This document shows, piece by piece, positions 7,618 through 17,111 of a stretch of 64,000 bases of DNA; position 1 is the stretch's first letter; every line of letters starts with the position of its first letter. The position numbers were made by a program, and so were the translations under genes. Source of the stretch: Paracrocinitomix sp040880585 (GTDB taxonomy: Bacteria; Bacteroidota; Bacteroidia; Flavobacteriales_D; Crocinitomicaceae); NCBI GenBank assembly GCA_040880585.1, contig JBBDID010000035.1:186001-250000 (forward strand). The letters are read 5' to 3'. A model generated the notes under the pieces. It was not told the origin of the DNA and did not search any database. It saw nothing but the letters and a program-made list of their open reading frames with translations.

Positions 7618-9071
7618 TAAAAGTCTGCTTTTTTAGGTGTTCGTGGAAAAGGAATGACATCCCGGATATTCGTCATGCCTGTAACAAACATCACCATCCG
7701 CTCAAAACCAAGCCCAAAGCCCGCGTGAGGCACAGTACCAAATTTACGGGTTTCTAAATACCACCAAAGTTCCTCTTCAGGGATGTTGAATTCCTTCACT
7801 TTTTGTTTTAAGACATCATAGCGCTCCTCTCTTTGCGAACCGCCAATGATCTCACCAATTCCCGGAAATAAAATGTCCATAGCTGCAACCGTATCACCCG
7901 GAACACCTTCTTCTTTATCATTCAAACGCATGTAAAATGCTTTAAATGAAGCGGGATAATTTGTGATAATCACCGGTTTTTGGAAGTGTTTCTCCACTAA
8001 AAAGCGTTCGTGTTCAGATTGTAAGTCAGTTCCCCATTCTACAGGAAATTCAAACTTGCCTTTTTTGTACGGTTTGGAATTTCTCAAAATTTTGATGGCA
8101 TCCGTATAGGTAATCCGCTCAAAATCATTCTCTATCACAAACTTTAAGCGCTCGACCAATGGCATGGCGTGACGCTCAGCTTGCGGCTTTTGGCTATCTT
8201 CTTTTACTTCACGGTCATGCAAAAACTGCAGGTCATCTGCACAATGATCCATTACATGCTTACAGACGTATGTCAGAAAATCTTCTGCCAGATCCATATT
8301 ATCAACAATATCTGCAAAAGCAACTTCAGGTTCAATCATCCAAAACTCGGCCAAATGACGTGCTGTATTGGAGTTTTCTGCCCTGAAAGTAGGGCCAAAA
8401 GTATACACCTTACCCAGTGCAAGTGCTGCCAGTTCAGCTTCCAATTGACCGGATACCGTGAGGTTAGTTTCTTTACCGAAAAAATCCTCTGACCAATCCA
8501 CTTCACCGTTGTCCTTTAATGGCGGATTCTTCGGATCTAACACAGAAACACGGAACATCTCACCGGCACCTTCAGCATCTGAACCGGTAATGATCGGTGT
8601 GTGGATGTAATAGTATCCATTATCATTGAAGTATTTATGGATGGCATAAGACACCGCATGTCGAATTCTGAATACCGCACCGAACAAATTAGTTCTAAAC
8701 CTTAAATGCGCCTGTTCACGCAAGAATTCCAGCGAATGTTTTTTGGGCTGCATCACGGTCTTGCTCACTTCATCAGGATCTGCATCTCCAATGATTTCTA
8801 TTTTTTCAACTTCAATTTCAATCTTCTGGCCCGATCCCTGAGATTCAACAACCTCACCCGTAATAGCAGCCGCCGCACCTAAAGTGATGCGTTTCAACAA
8901 GGCTTCGTCCATCTCCTCAAAATCTACAACAGCCTGGATGTTTTTAATGGTGCTTCCGTCATTCAATTGGATAAACCTATTAGAGCGAAAAGCTTTCACC
9001 CATCCCTTTACCAACACTTTTTCGCCAATTTTTTCTTCGACCAGCAGTTGTTTGATTTCTATTCGTTTCAT
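7617..9071 (-). CDS. asnS: Asparagine--tRNA ligase
   Basis: 484 residues, usual size for AsnRS. An N-terminal OB-fold anticodon-binding domain (about 15-100) is followed by the class II core. Motif 2 is FRAENSNTARHLAEFWMIEPE, with the Asn-type ARHLAEF context, and motif 3 is GFGLGFERMV. It charges tRNA-Asn directly, so the organism need not rely only on transamidation. It heads a minus-strand unit with the ArsC-like and EamA genes and has a good -7 box upstream at 9103-9110. Confidence 0.95.
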   Translation of the reverse strand: MKRIEIKQLLVEEKIGEKVLVKGWVKAFRSNRFIQLNDGSTIKNIQAVVDFEEMDEALLKRITLGAAAAITGEVVESQGSGQKIEIEVEKIEIIGDADPDEVSKTVMQPKKHSLEFLREQAHLRFRTNLFGAVFRIRHAVSYAIHKYFNDNGYYYIHTPIITGSDAEGAGEMFRVSVLDPKNPPLKDNGEVDWSEDFFGKETNLTVSGQLEAELAALALGKVYTFGPTFRAENSNTARHLAEFWMIEPEVAFADIVDNMDLAEDFLTYVCKHVMDHCADDLQFLHDREVKEDSQKPQAERHAMPLVERLKFVIENDFERITYTDAIKILRNSKPYKKGKFEFPVEWGTDLQSEHERFLVEKHFQKPVIITNYPASFKAFYMRLNDKEEGVPGDTVAAMDILFPGIGEIIGGSQREERYDVLKQKVKEFNIPEEELWWYLETRKFGTVPHAGFGLGFERMVMFVTGMTNIRDVIPFPRTPKKADF

Positions 9072-9102
9072 TTCTAAAAGCCTTATCTGTTATGAAAGAA
9101 GG

Positions 9103-9110
9103 CAAAGTTA
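9103..9110 (-). promoter_or_regulatory. Candidate -7 box of asnS
   Basis: Minus-strand TAACTTTG is an exact match to TAnnTTTG, about 32 bp before the asnS start. No clear TTTG at the right spacing. Confidence 0.4.
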
Positions 9111-9239
9111 AGAATGCTGAAACAATACAGAATCATCCAGCTGAAAAAAATGAGTATATTATTGTAAGGACGCTCTGTAATAGAAGTCACAATATATGCG
9201 AAGGATTATTAAGACCTTTGTAGTACACAATTTAAAGTT

Positions 9240-9599
9240 ATGGCAACAATACAATTAGATAAAGAAACATTCAAAAAAGAAATATTTGATTTTGAAAACG
9301 AAAAAGATTGGAATTTCAAGGGGGAGATCCCCGTCGTTGTTGATTTTTACGCCGATTGGTGCGGACCTTGTAAAATGGTAGCTCCAATTTTGGAAGAACT
9401 TTCAGAAGAATATGAAGGGAAAGTAAAAATCTACAAGGTAGATACTGAAGTAGAACAAGAATTATCAGCCCTTTTTCAAATCAGAAGCATCCCAACCATG
9501 CTTTTCATTGCCCCCAACAAAGACCCCATGATACAGGCAGGAGCCTTGCCCAAATCAACTTTAAAACAAGTGATTGACGAGAAGTTGCTGGCGAGTTAA
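9240..9599 (+). CDS. trxA: Thioredoxin
   Basis: 119 residues with the active site WCGPCK (residues 40-45) and the cis-proline strand SIPTMLF. It has no signal peptide, so it is a cytoplasmic disulfide reductase serving enzymes such as ribonucleotide reductase and peroxiredoxins. It is about ten residues longer at the N-terminus than the E. coli protein, as is usual in Bacteroidota. Divergent from asnS. Confidence 0.92.
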   Translation: MATIQLDKETFKKEIFDFENEKDWNFKGEIPVVVDFYADWCGPCKMVAPILEELSEEYEGKVKIYKVDTEVEQELSALFQIRSIPTMLFIAPNKDPMIQAGALPKSTLKQVIDEKLLAS

Positions 9600-9608
9600 C
9601 ACATTTGC

Positions 9609-9655
9609 CTGCACACTTCGACTCCGCTCAGTGTGCGGCTCGGTGCAAGACGTTC
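9609..9655 (+). repeat. Dispersed CTCGACT/CTCGGTG-type repeat, copy 1
   Basis: GC-rich repeat (CACTTCGACTCCGCTCAGTG... GCTCGGTGCAAGACG) matching, in inverted orientation and at roughly 80% identity, bases 14145-14192. Such short palindrome-rich units are common between flavobacterial genes; both copies lie just outside gene ends here. Confidence 0.6.
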
Positions 9656-9700
9656 AGTGTGCGGTCTCAATCTGCAACCCATTTCTCAGAGCTTCTCTGT

Positions 9701-9773
9701 GTAAACCCCTCTGCGTCCTCTGCGAAAATTCTTTGTTTTAGCTCCGCAGGATTTGTAATCCTGCGGCTAGCCA
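9701..9773 (+). repeat. Perfect 73-bp direct repeat, left copy
   Basis: Identical over 73 bp to 12220-12292. Each copy contains a hairpin with 10-bp perfect arms (CCGCAGGATT / AATCCTGCGG, 3-nt loop), and similarity fades out on both sides. The two copies bracket the CAP-domain gene. Open frames running through either copy are artefacts of the repeat. Confidence 0.9.
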
Positions 9774-9854
9774 TAGAATTTAAAAAAAGGTCCGAGAACA
9801 TATAATTACTTCTCAAGGCCGTCGCGAGTCTCTGACTCGTAACGGAATTGTAAT

Positions 9855-12191
9855 TTATAAACAAACCTCACAATACATTCCCTTCACTATTTCATTTCTT
9901 TTAACCTGAAAATTATTTTCCAGCCAATGACACCAACGGGAAGGATTTTTGTTGTAGGCTTCTTTCATATACTGAATATAGAGATCACCCTCTAATTCAT
10001 CTTGAATTAGTGTGGCCGTTTTTGCTAATACAAAAGCCGCATCTTCATCCAGTTCATCTTTTTCAAATGGCACATCTAAAATCATTACAGTTTTATCGTA
10101 TTTATGGTAGAAATTACAAAACAAGGCAAGATCTGTAAGCTCTTCAATACTTAAATCCGCCCGATAAAAATAATCAAAGATCACCTTAAACAAGGCGTTT
10201 GTTTTAGACCACTGATTTAATGCAGAATAATACCGAATGCCTGACAATGCATAATTCAACCTCAGTTTATTAATTACTTCCACATTATCTAACATATTAG
10301 TGTCAACAGAATTCAAGTAATTCAAGCTTTCTTCAGGAGAAACTTCTGGGATGTGTTCATCTATGGAATGATAGTATAAATTAGAGATTCTATATACATG
10401 ATTATAATAGAAATTCAGCCAATTCAAAACAAAGAATGTGTACTCTTTACTCGCGTTCTTGAGCTTTTTAGATGAAGGATGGGTGATGCCGTCAGGAAAA
10501 ACATATCCGTTTCGATTAATTTCAAAAGCTAAATAATTACAAGAAAATAAAGGGGAGTTAAAAAACAGAGAATCATACGCATCAACAGAGAACCATTTTT
10601 GGTCGTTTTTTAAGAGCGTATATAAAATATGGGTGGCAGCTTTTTCATTTTTAGACTCGTTTGCGTTCTCCCAGATCAACTGAGCATTTTCGTTTAGTCC
10701 GGTACTATCGATAATACCTTTAATATAAACAACAGTTTCAGATTTACGTTGATCGTATAACAAAGAGTCATATAGTGGCATTCCTTTATTTCTTTTGAAA
10801 ATATTCTTAACCTCATCTTGTGTTTTGTCCTCAAATTCTGTCAGTGATAATTCCTTTACCTGTTGTTCAAACAATTCCCAGTTTTCTTTCGCACTAATAT
10901 TTATTATTGAATCTGTGCCAATAAAAAACGAAAACAGTGCGTGAAGTTTTTTTGCTCGTTCTTCTTGCAGTCTTATATTGAACCAACTCTTTCCTTCTAC
11001 TGAGCTATACGTCTTTATGTTTATTGAATCAATAAGGTGCTGATACTTTCTTATTGCTTTGAACTGATTACGAAATTCGTTATTTTTCCACTCCGTTGAA
11101 CTCCGTTCAAACTCAAAGTTAAGCACGATTTGAGTGTCAATTTCTATTGTTTTAAACTCATATTCTGTATCAAAAAAACACGGCTCTATATCAAATAAAG
11201 GAATATCGGCTGATGGCACTTCTACCGGATAAGAATAGTCGCATTTATGATTATCTTTAATTAAAATCAGATTGAGTTCAAATTTTGAAATACCTGGAGG
11301 TAATTTACCTAAATAAGTGTTGAGTTTTCTTGGGTTTTTTGAATGGTCTCTTCTTAGTAAATCATACAAGAAAATAGGTTCAAGCATATATCCATCAAAG
11401 ATGTCAGAACCATGAAATAAATTTGGTGAATCGCAAGGCAGCTGATCCTTAAAAACTATATCAACAGCATAACCATCATTGGCATTTTCAATTATCTTTC
11501 TAAAATATTGTTTGTCGTGATAATAGATAAAAACAGAATCGTCTTTAGTGTAAATTCCATTAGCAAAAGTTAATGTGCCATATTTAAAGTTCTTCATTCC
11601 TTTGCACTTTCCTTCATTAAATGACTGAACGCCATAAGCTCTTTTTGGGGTCTCCAGTCTTTTTGGGAAATCATATCCTAAAGCAGAAAACACCTGTGCA
11701 CCATAAATTTTACCGTTTGTAGTATTTAGCGATAGCCCAACACCAATTTGGTAGTACTTTGTGCTTTCCATGTTTTCCCTATGTGGAGGTGAGTTTAACC
11801 AAGCCTGAAAAAACTCTTGAGCTATCGTTTTCTCCGTTTTAAATGTGCTATCGTTTTTTAGAGCATGAATAAAAGCAACGTTTTCTCCAATATAATTGAA
11901 GTTGCCACCATAAAAAAACACACGCTCCTGGGGGCTCTGCTTATTATATGTTGGTTGATCATGAGATAACTTGTTGTTTAGATTAAGATAAATGCTCTGA
12001 TCTTTGGCCGCTTTAGACAATGTTCCATTTGGGTTTAATTTTCTAACACCAATAGAGTCTCGGTGCTGATTAACTAAACGTATAATTTCCTTATGAATGC
12101 GGTCAATACTGGGTTTTGGAATTTCATTTTGACTCCAGTCATTAAAGGCAAACACCCAAAACAGTAATAATATGATCCATTTTTTATTCAA
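9855..12191 (-). CDS. Secreted CAP/SCP-domain protein
   Basis: With a TTG start at 12191 the protein is 778 residues and begins NKKWIILLLFWVFAFNDWSQ, a good signal peptide. An upstream ATG in frame (12296) would add 35 residues encoded by the 73-bp repeat, so I reject it. After the signal comes a CAP (cysteine-rich secretory/SCP) domain: LVNQHRDSIG, SHDQP, IGENVA, WLNSPPHRENM and the ending YGAQVFSALG. The large remainder has an OmpA-like stretch (TYSSVEG ... ERAKKL) and a helical tail. Role unknown, probably envelope-associated. Confidence 0.72.
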   Translation of the reverse strand: MNKKWIILLLFWVFAFNDWSQNEIPKPSIDRIHKEIIRLVNQHRDSIGVRKLNPNGTLSKAAKDQSIYLNLNNKLSHDQPTYNKQSPQERVFFYGGNFNYIGENVAFIHALKNDSTFKTEKTIAQEFFQAWLNSPPHRENMESTKYYQIGVGLSLNTTNGKIYGAQVFSALGYDFPKRLETPKRAYGVQSFNEGKCKGMKNFKYGTLTFANGIYTKDDSVFIYYHDKQYFRKIIENANDGYAVDIVFKDQLPCDSPNLFHGSDIFDGYMLEPIFLYDLLRRDHSKNPRKLNTYLGKLPPGISKFELNLILIKDNHKCDYSYPVEVPSADIPLFDIEPCFFDTEYEFKTIEIDTQIVLNFEFERSSTEWKNNEFRNQFKAIRKYQHLIDSINIKTYSSVEGKSWFNIRLQEERAKKLHALFSFFIGTDSIINISAKENWELFEQQVKELSLTEFEDKTQDEVKNIFKRNKGMPLYDSLLYDQRKSETVVYIKGIIDSTGLNENAQLIWENANESKNEKAATHILYTLLKNDQKWFSVDAYDSLFFNSPLFSCNYLAFEINRNGYVFPDGITHPSSKKLKNASKEYTFFVLNWLNFYYNHVYRISNLYYHSIDEHIPEVSPEESLNYLNSVDTNMLDNVEVINKLRLNYALSGIRYYSALNQWSKTNALFKVIFDYFYRADLSIEELTDLALFCNFYHKYDKTVMILDVPFEKDELDEDAAFVLAKTATLIQDELEGDLYIQYMKEAYNKNPSRWCHWLENNFQVKRNEIVKGMYCEVCL

Positions 12192-12219
12192 ACTATGCTT
12201 TGTTAATACAATTCTCTCT

Positions 12220-12292
12220 GTAAACCCCTCTGCGTCCTCTGCGAAAATTCTTTGTTTTAGCTCCGCAGGATTTGTAATCCTGCGGCTAGCCA
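12220..12292 (+). repeat. Perfect 73-bp direct repeat, right copy
   Basis: Second copy of the 9701-9773 repeat, same orientation. It sits immediately 5' of the CAP-domain gene and is open in frame with it, which creates a false N-terminal extension. Confidence 0.9.
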
Positions 12293-12325
12293 GCAATGCG
12301 AAGTCTAGCTGACTCGTGACACATA

Positions 12326-14050
12326 CTACCTAAATATCTTCCTCCAACAATACCCCAATCCTAAAACAGCAAACCCAAAAGCCAACAAGAAGTAAAGTCC
12401 CATCTGCTGATCACCAAACAAAAACTTACCGGTGGCAAAAAGGGCAGAATAAATCGCAATACAACCCAAAAAGATGCTCACCACTTTGTACCCCATATTC
12501 TTGAACTTCCCCTCGGCAGCAAAAGCTCGCTTTTCGTAATCGGGGTGCAGGTATTTCTCATTTGCAGTCAATAAGGTCACAATAACCCAGGCTGCCGTTG
12601 TAATCGCCACACCCGAAATTAACTTTACAGTACTGCTAATCTCAATCCCGTAAGCCCGATCCATCACAAAAAACACCACCGCCACTAAAAAACTCACCCC
12701 CATAGCGGTAATTTCACTAAACGGATTAATCGCTTTCCAAAACCAACGCATAATAAACAACAATCCGGTTCCGGCACCTATCTGCAAAATCAAATCAAAA
12801 GCATCTTTAGCCTGTTCCAACACCAGCGATAACAAGGCTGCCAAAACCATCATCACCGCCGTTGAAATTCGTCCAACCCTAACCAATTCTTTTTCAGAAG
12901 CCTCTTTTCTGACAAATCGCTTGTAAAAATCGTTCACCACATAAGATGATCCCCAATTCAAATGCGTAGAAATCGTTGACATAAAGGCAGAGATCAAAGA
13001 TGCCAACACCAATCCTAATAATCCCGCAGGCAAAAACGTTAACATAGCCGGATACGCCAAATCATCCTGAATCATGCTTTTGGGTAAAGTGGGGAATTGT
13101 TCTGCCAGTAAATCTAAATTGGGGTAAATGACAATTGAGGCTAATCCAATAATTATCCACGGCCACGGACGCAGGGCATAATGTGCAAAATTGAAGAACA
13201 AGGTTGCTTTTGTGGCATGTTTTTCATCTTTGGCAGAGAGCATTCGTTGAGCAATATAACCCCCGCCACCGGGCTCTGATCCGGGATACCAAACACTCCA
13301 CCACTGCACTGCAAGCGGAATAATTAAAGCCGCCAACCACAAATCTTCGTTCTTAATCCTTGACGGAATCATGTCAATTTTTTGGCTCACCAAATCGTGT
13401 GAAAGCAAGTTCGACATTCCTCCAATCTCAGGCAAATTTACAATGTAATACGCCGCCCAGATGGATCCCACCATAGCTACGGCAAACTGAAAAAAGTCCG
13501 TGAAAATCACACCTCTCAATCCCCCTAAAAGCGAATATAAAACGGTCACTGCCCCGGTAATTCCAAGTGTCTCATACCACTCCAACCCCATCATCACATT
13601 TCCAATCTTAATGCCGGCCAGGCAGACTGTCGCCATCACCACAATGTTGAAAAATACGCCCAAATAAATCGCTCTAAAACCCCTTAAAAAACCGGCAATT
13701 TTACCCGTATATCTAATTTCGTAATACTCTAAATCGGTAGTAATTCCCAACCTTCTCCACAAACGGGCATATACAAAAACGGTTAGCATTCCCGTCAATA
13801 AAAAGGCCCACCAAACCCAGTTTCCGGCTATTCCGTCTTTACGCACAATTCCTGCAACCAAATTTGGCGTATCCGCTCCAAAAGTGGTAGCCACCATAGA
13901 AACACCCAGCAACCACCAGGGCATATTGCGCCCCGACAAGAAAAACTCAGAAGAATTCTTGCCTGCTTTTCTGGCTACAATCACCCCAATTAAGAGCGTA
14001 AGTGCCAAAAAGGCAATGACAATTCCCCAATCTAATCCGCTTAATTGCAT
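12326..14050 (-). CDS. Sodium:solute symporter family (SSS) transporter
   Basis: 574 residues, about 14 predicted membrane helices. The N-terminus (DWGIVIAFLALTLLIGVIVARKAG then SSEFFLSGRNMPWWLLGVSMVATTFGADTP) is the SSS signature of a LeuT-fold sodium-coupled importer. Family substrates include sugars, amino acids and organic acids; none can be assigned here. Monocistronic, with a -7 box match 15 bp upstream of its start. Confidence 0.88.
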   Translation of the reverse strand: MQLSGLDWGIVIAFLALTLLIGVIVARKAGKNSSEFFLSGRNMPWWLLGVSMVATTFGADTPNLVAGIVRKDGIAGNWVWWAFLLTGMLTVFVYARLWRRLGITTDLEYYEIRYTGKIAGFLRGFRAIYLGVFFNIVVMATVCLAGIKIGNVMMGLEWYETLGITGAVTVLYSLLGGLRGVIFTDFFQFAVAMVGSIWAAYYIVNLPEIGGMSNLLSHDLVSQKIDMIPSRIKNEDLWLAALIIPLAVQWWSVWYPGSEPGGGGYIAQRMLSAKDEKHATKATLFFNFAHYALRPWPWIIIGLASIVIYPNLDLLAEQFPTLPKSMIQDDLAYPAMLTFLPAGLLGLVLASLISAFMSTISTHLNWGSSYVVNDFYKRFVRKEASEKELVRVGRISTAVMMVLAALLSLVLEQAKDAFDLILQIGAGTGLLFIMRWFWKAINPFSEITAMGVSFLVAVVFFVMDRAYGIEISSTVKLISGVAITTAAWVIVTLLTANEKYLHPDYEKRAFAAEGKFKNMGYKVVSIFLGCIAIYSALFATGKFLFGDQQMGLYFLLAFGFAVLGLGYCWRKIFR

Positions 14051-14064
14051 ACTTAGCTTTGCGC

Positions 14065-14072
14065 CAAAAATA
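14065..14072 (-). promoter_or_regulatory. Candidate -7 box of the symporter gene
   Basis: Minus-strand TATTTTTG, exact TAnnTTTG match, 15 bp before the start codon. No matching TTTG box. Confidence 0.35.
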
Positions 14073-14144
14073 GAAATAATCTCGATAGCAGATTTATGAT
14101 GTTTATCAAATCGAAATTTAAATTGGAAACGTTCACCGAGTCGT

Positions 14145-14192
14145 CGATCGAGCGTCTTGCACCGAGCCGTACACCGAGTGTAGTCGAGGTGA
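14145..14192 (-). repeat. Dispersed CTCGACT/CTCGGTG-type repeat, copy 2
   Basis: Inverted relative of 9609-9655 in the 425-bp divergent gap between the symporter and uridine kinase genes. The rest of that gap (14193-14440) holds nothing I can assign besides the uridine kinase promoter box. Confidence 0.55.
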
Positions 14193-14445
14193 GCGAGAGC
14201 GAACGGGAGGTAAAATTAAAGTGTAATATGTTGTTGTTTTTTAGGCTGCCTCTTCCGCCTTACTCTACTAGTGCCGATTTAGAACTATTACAAATGCAAC
14301 AAACAAAGGCGTTCATTTCATTCCACGCTTTTTATTGTGCATTTGTCAAATAGTTCTTGTACGGCAGCTATCCGTTTCAAGCGGGGCAGAGCACGGGTCG
14401 TTACAAATCACCTCCAGAATCAACAAGCCACCAAGATTAAATTCT

Positions 14446-14453
14446 TATTTTTG
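14446..14453 (+). promoter_or_regulatory. Candidate -7 box of uridine kinase gene
   Basis: TATTTTTG, exact TAnnTTTG match, 22 bp upstream of the ATG at 14476. Confidence 0.4.
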
Positions 14454-14475
14454 CAAACGAACGCAGCAACTCAGA

Positions 14476-15093
14476 ATGGGGAAAGTAAAATATGTAGTTG
14501 GTATTACAGGCGGAAGTGGGGTAGGAAAAACCACCTTGATCAAACGGCTGAACGAAGAGTTTAGCGGACGAATTTCTACCTTTTCATTGGATAATTATTA
14601 TCGCCCTAAGCACGAACAGGCACGGGATGAAAAAGGCGTCATCAACTTTGATCTCCCTACCGCACTTGATCTGGACAAAATGAAAACGGACTATGATAAA
14701 TTGTTGAGCGGGATCCGGATCAAACAGAAAGTATATAAGTTCAACAACCCTTCAAAAGAGGATGCCGTACAGTACATTGAACCAAAGCAATTGCTAATCG
14801 TTGAGGGGCTTTTTGTGATGCATTATGAATTTATTCGTGCCTCTTTAGACTATGCGGTTTATCTTTCAGTAAAGCCCCAACTTCAGTTAGAAAGACGCTT
14901 ACACAGAGATGTGAAAGAGCGCAATTACTCAGAGACAGATGTTATGTACCAGTGGAAAAACCACGTCTTGCCTTCTTATGAGAGCTATGTGCGTCCCTAT
15001 AAACCACAGGCTGATCTCATCATCACAAACAACGAAACCTTTGATGAAAATATTCATACGCTAATGTCTGTGATTCATAAAAAGTTGGATTAA
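14476..15093 (+). CDS. udk: Uridine kinase
   Basis: 205 residues. P-loop GGSGVGKT at 12-19, followed by the nucleoside-kinase pattern STFSLDNYYRP and NFDLPTALDLD, then IVEGLFVMH (Walker B) and ERRLHRDVKER (lid). It phosphorylates uridine/cytidine in pyrimidine salvage. The ATG at 14476 is chosen because it starts just before the first beta-strand and follows a -7 box; an upstream in-frame extension has no family similarity. A strong terminator follows. Confidence 0.88.
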   Translation: MGKVKYVVGITGGSGVGKTTLIKRLNEEFSGRISTFSLDNYYRPKHEQARDEKGVINFDLPTALDLDKMKTDYDKLLSGIRIKQKVYKFNNPSKEDAVQYIEPKQLLIVEGLFVMHYEFIRASLDYAVYLSVKPQLQLERRLHRDVKERNYSETDVMYQWKNHVLPSYESYVRPYKPQADLIITNNETFDENIHTLMSVIHKKLD

Positions 15094-15330
15094 TTTCTAC
15101 AGCGACTGTTTTCTCAGGGCAAGTCCAAAATTATGGGGAGAAAATAACATTGACTTGATGCGTCCCGCAGACGCCGCAGTGACCGCGTGCCGCCACAGCT
15201 TTAGCGGTGGAGCAGCGCTAGCCGAACTAATTTCGCTGATCACCTTTGCTTGAATCTCCAAAAATCATTCGCTTCTTAATTCAGGGTGTCCCGGTGCGGA
15301 AGTCAGGAAAAAGCGAAGAACCGAAAACAA

Positions 15331-15363
15331 AAAAAGCTGCTTCAATTAAGAAGCAGCTTTTTT
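15331..15363. terminator. Bidirectional rho-independent terminator
   Basis: Perfect 13-bp stem (arms 15331-15343 and 15350-15362, 6-nt loop) bounded by A-rich and T-rich runs, between the convergent udk and aldehyde dehydrogenase genes. It can serve both strands. The rest of the 15094-15382 gap holds a GC-rich CCACAGC/GCGGTGG hairpin and no gene. Confidence 0.9.
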
Positions 15364-15382
15364 ATTATATCTGTTTAAAAAC

Positions 15383-16939
15383 TTACAGGTCAAACTTGAT
15401 TCCCTGTGCCAATGGCAATTCAGTAGAATAATTAATGGTGTTGGTTTGTCTTCTCATGTAGATTTTCCACGCATCTGATCCAGATTCTCTACCTCCACCG
15501 GTTTCTTTTTCGCCACCAAATGCTCCTCCGATTTCAGCACCGGAGGTTCCGATATTTACATTGGCAATACCACAATCTGAACCTTCAACAGAAAGAAATT
15601 TTTCTGCTTCTCTGAGGTTAGTGGTCATAATAGCAGAAGAAAGCCCTTGTTTCACTCCATTTTGAAGTTGAATGGCTTCACTGACATCACCGGAATATTT
15701 TAAAATGTAGAGAATGGGAGCAAAAGTTTCATGTTGAACAATTTCAAAGTGATTTTTTGCTTCAATAATCGTTGGTTTCACATAACAACCCGATTCATAC
15801 CCTTCTCCTTCCAGTACGCCACCTTCAACCAGCACACGCCCACCTTCTGATTTGGCTGTTTCAATGGCCTTTAAATATTGTTCTACCGCATCTTTATCGA
15901 TAAGTGGGCCTACGTGGTTGTTTTCATCCAGTGGATCACCAATTTTAATTTGCTGGTAAGCCTTGGTAATGGCATTGACAACCTTGTCGTAAATACTTTC
16001 ATGGATAATCAATCTTCGGGTAGAGGTACAACGTTGACCGCAAGTACCTACGGCACCAAATACAGCTCCCGGAACCACTACTTTCAAGTCTGCATCCGGT
16101 GTAATGATCAGGGCATTATTTCCACCTAACTCCAATAATGATTTTCCTAAACGAGCGGCAACTGTTTGTGCAACAGATTTACCCATACGAGTAGATCCTG
16201 TTGCTGAAACTAAAGCAACTCTGGTATCTGCTGCAAGTGCTTTCCCAATTTCAGCTCCGCCAATCACTAAAGAAGATACGCCTTCCGGCACATTGTTTTT
16301 CTTAAACACTTCATTGGTGATGTGTTGGCAAGCAATAGCTGTTAAAGGTGTTTTTTCAGAGGGTTTCCAAACACAAGCATCTCCACATACCCATGCCAGA
16401 GCAGTGTTCCAGCTCCATACAGCAACCGGGAAATTGAAGGCAGAGATGATACCAACCACACCAAGTGGGTGGTATTGCTCATACATTCTGTGCAAAGGGC
16501 GCTCTGAATGCATGGTTAATCCATGTAATTGACGGGAAAGACCAACAGCAAAATCGCAGATATCAATCATCTCTTGTACCTCGCCCAGACCTTCCTGGTA
16601 AGATTTCCCCATTTCATAAGAAACGAGTTTACCCAGAGGTTCTTTATATTCACGCAATGCCTCACCAATTTGACGAACCACCTCTCCCCTTTGAGGGGCA
16701 GTGAATTTTCTCCACGCTAAAAAACCTTCCTGTGCTTTTTCTACTACTTTATCATAATCTTCTTTCGTCGCCGATTTTACACTGGCGATTAGATTTCCAT
16801 CTGTAGGAGAATAAGAGTCGATTTTTTCCCCTTTGGCATCTAACCAAATGCTTCCACTTGAAGCGCCTGAGTTCATTTCCTGAACGCCCAACTGTTGGAG
16901 AACGTTCTTTATTTTTGAGTCTGCTACTGCTGTTGACAT
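15383..16939 (-). CDS. ALDH7-type aldehyde dehydrogenase (2-aminoadipate semialdehyde dehydrogenase)
   Basis: 518 residues, typical for the antiquitin (ALDH7) group. Visible marks: FNFPVAVWSWN, WKPSEKTPLT (NAD site), LELGGNNA with the general-base Glu, and the catalytic Cys in GTCGQRCTSTRR. ALDH7 enzymes oxidise 2-aminoadipate 6-semialdehyde to 2-aminoadipate, the step after saccharopine dehydrogenase in lysine breakdown; that gene lies at 550-1920. Monocistronic, with the best promoter of the window upstream (16963-16992). Broader aldehyde use is possible. Confidence 0.85.
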   Translation of the reverse strand: MSTAVADSKIKNVLQQLGVQEMNSGASSGSIWLDAKGEKIDSYSPTDGNLIASVKSATKEDYDKVVEKAQEGFLAWRKFTAPQRGEVVRQIGEALREYKEPLGKLVSYEMGKSYQEGLGEVQEMIDICDFAVGLSRQLHGLTMHSERPLHRMYEQYHPLGVVGIISAFNFPVAVWSWNTALAWVCGDACVWKPSEKTPLTAIACQHITNEVFKKNNVPEGVSSLVIGGAEIGKALAADTRVALVSATGSTRMGKSVAQTVAARLGKSLLELGGNNALIITPDADLKVVVPGAVFGAVGTCGQRCTSTRRLIIHESIYDKVVNAITKAYQQIKIGDPLDENNHVGPLIDKDAVEQYLKAIETAKSEGGRVLVEGGVLEGEGYESGCYVKPTIIEAKNHFEIVQHETFAPILYILKYSGDVSEAIQLQNGVKQGLSSAIMTTNLREAEKFLSVEGSDCGIANVNIGTSGAEIGGAFGGEKETGGGRESGSDAWKIYMRRQTNTINYSTELPLAQGIKFDL

Positions 16940-16962
16940 AATGTTTTCTTTTAAATTCTTTA

Positions 16963-16992
16963 CAAAAGTACAACATTATGTTAAGAAGCAAA
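16963..16992 (-). promoter_or_regulatory. Bacteroidota promoter of the aldehyde dehydrogenase gene
   Basis: On the minus strand: TTTG (16992-16989), 18-bp spacer, TACTTTTG (16970-16963). Both boxes match the phylum consensus exactly. Leader about 20 nt. Confidence 0.7.
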
Positions 16993-17111
16993 GGAGAAGT
17001 GGGAGAAATGCGTCTGGCACTCTGTTTGTTTATAAGTTGTTAGAAACTCACTCGATTTAGGTAGGTTGTTTCCTTTACTTCAGCCTACTTAAGTGGTAAT
17101 TTTGAGGAAGA

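Noticed and set aside
9605..9864. Open frames on both strands
   Set aside because: They translate the dispersed and 73-bp repeats, not a protein family.
12192..12296. N-terminal extension of the CAP-domain protein from an ATG
   Set aside because: The 35 codons are repeat sequence and would bury the signal peptide.
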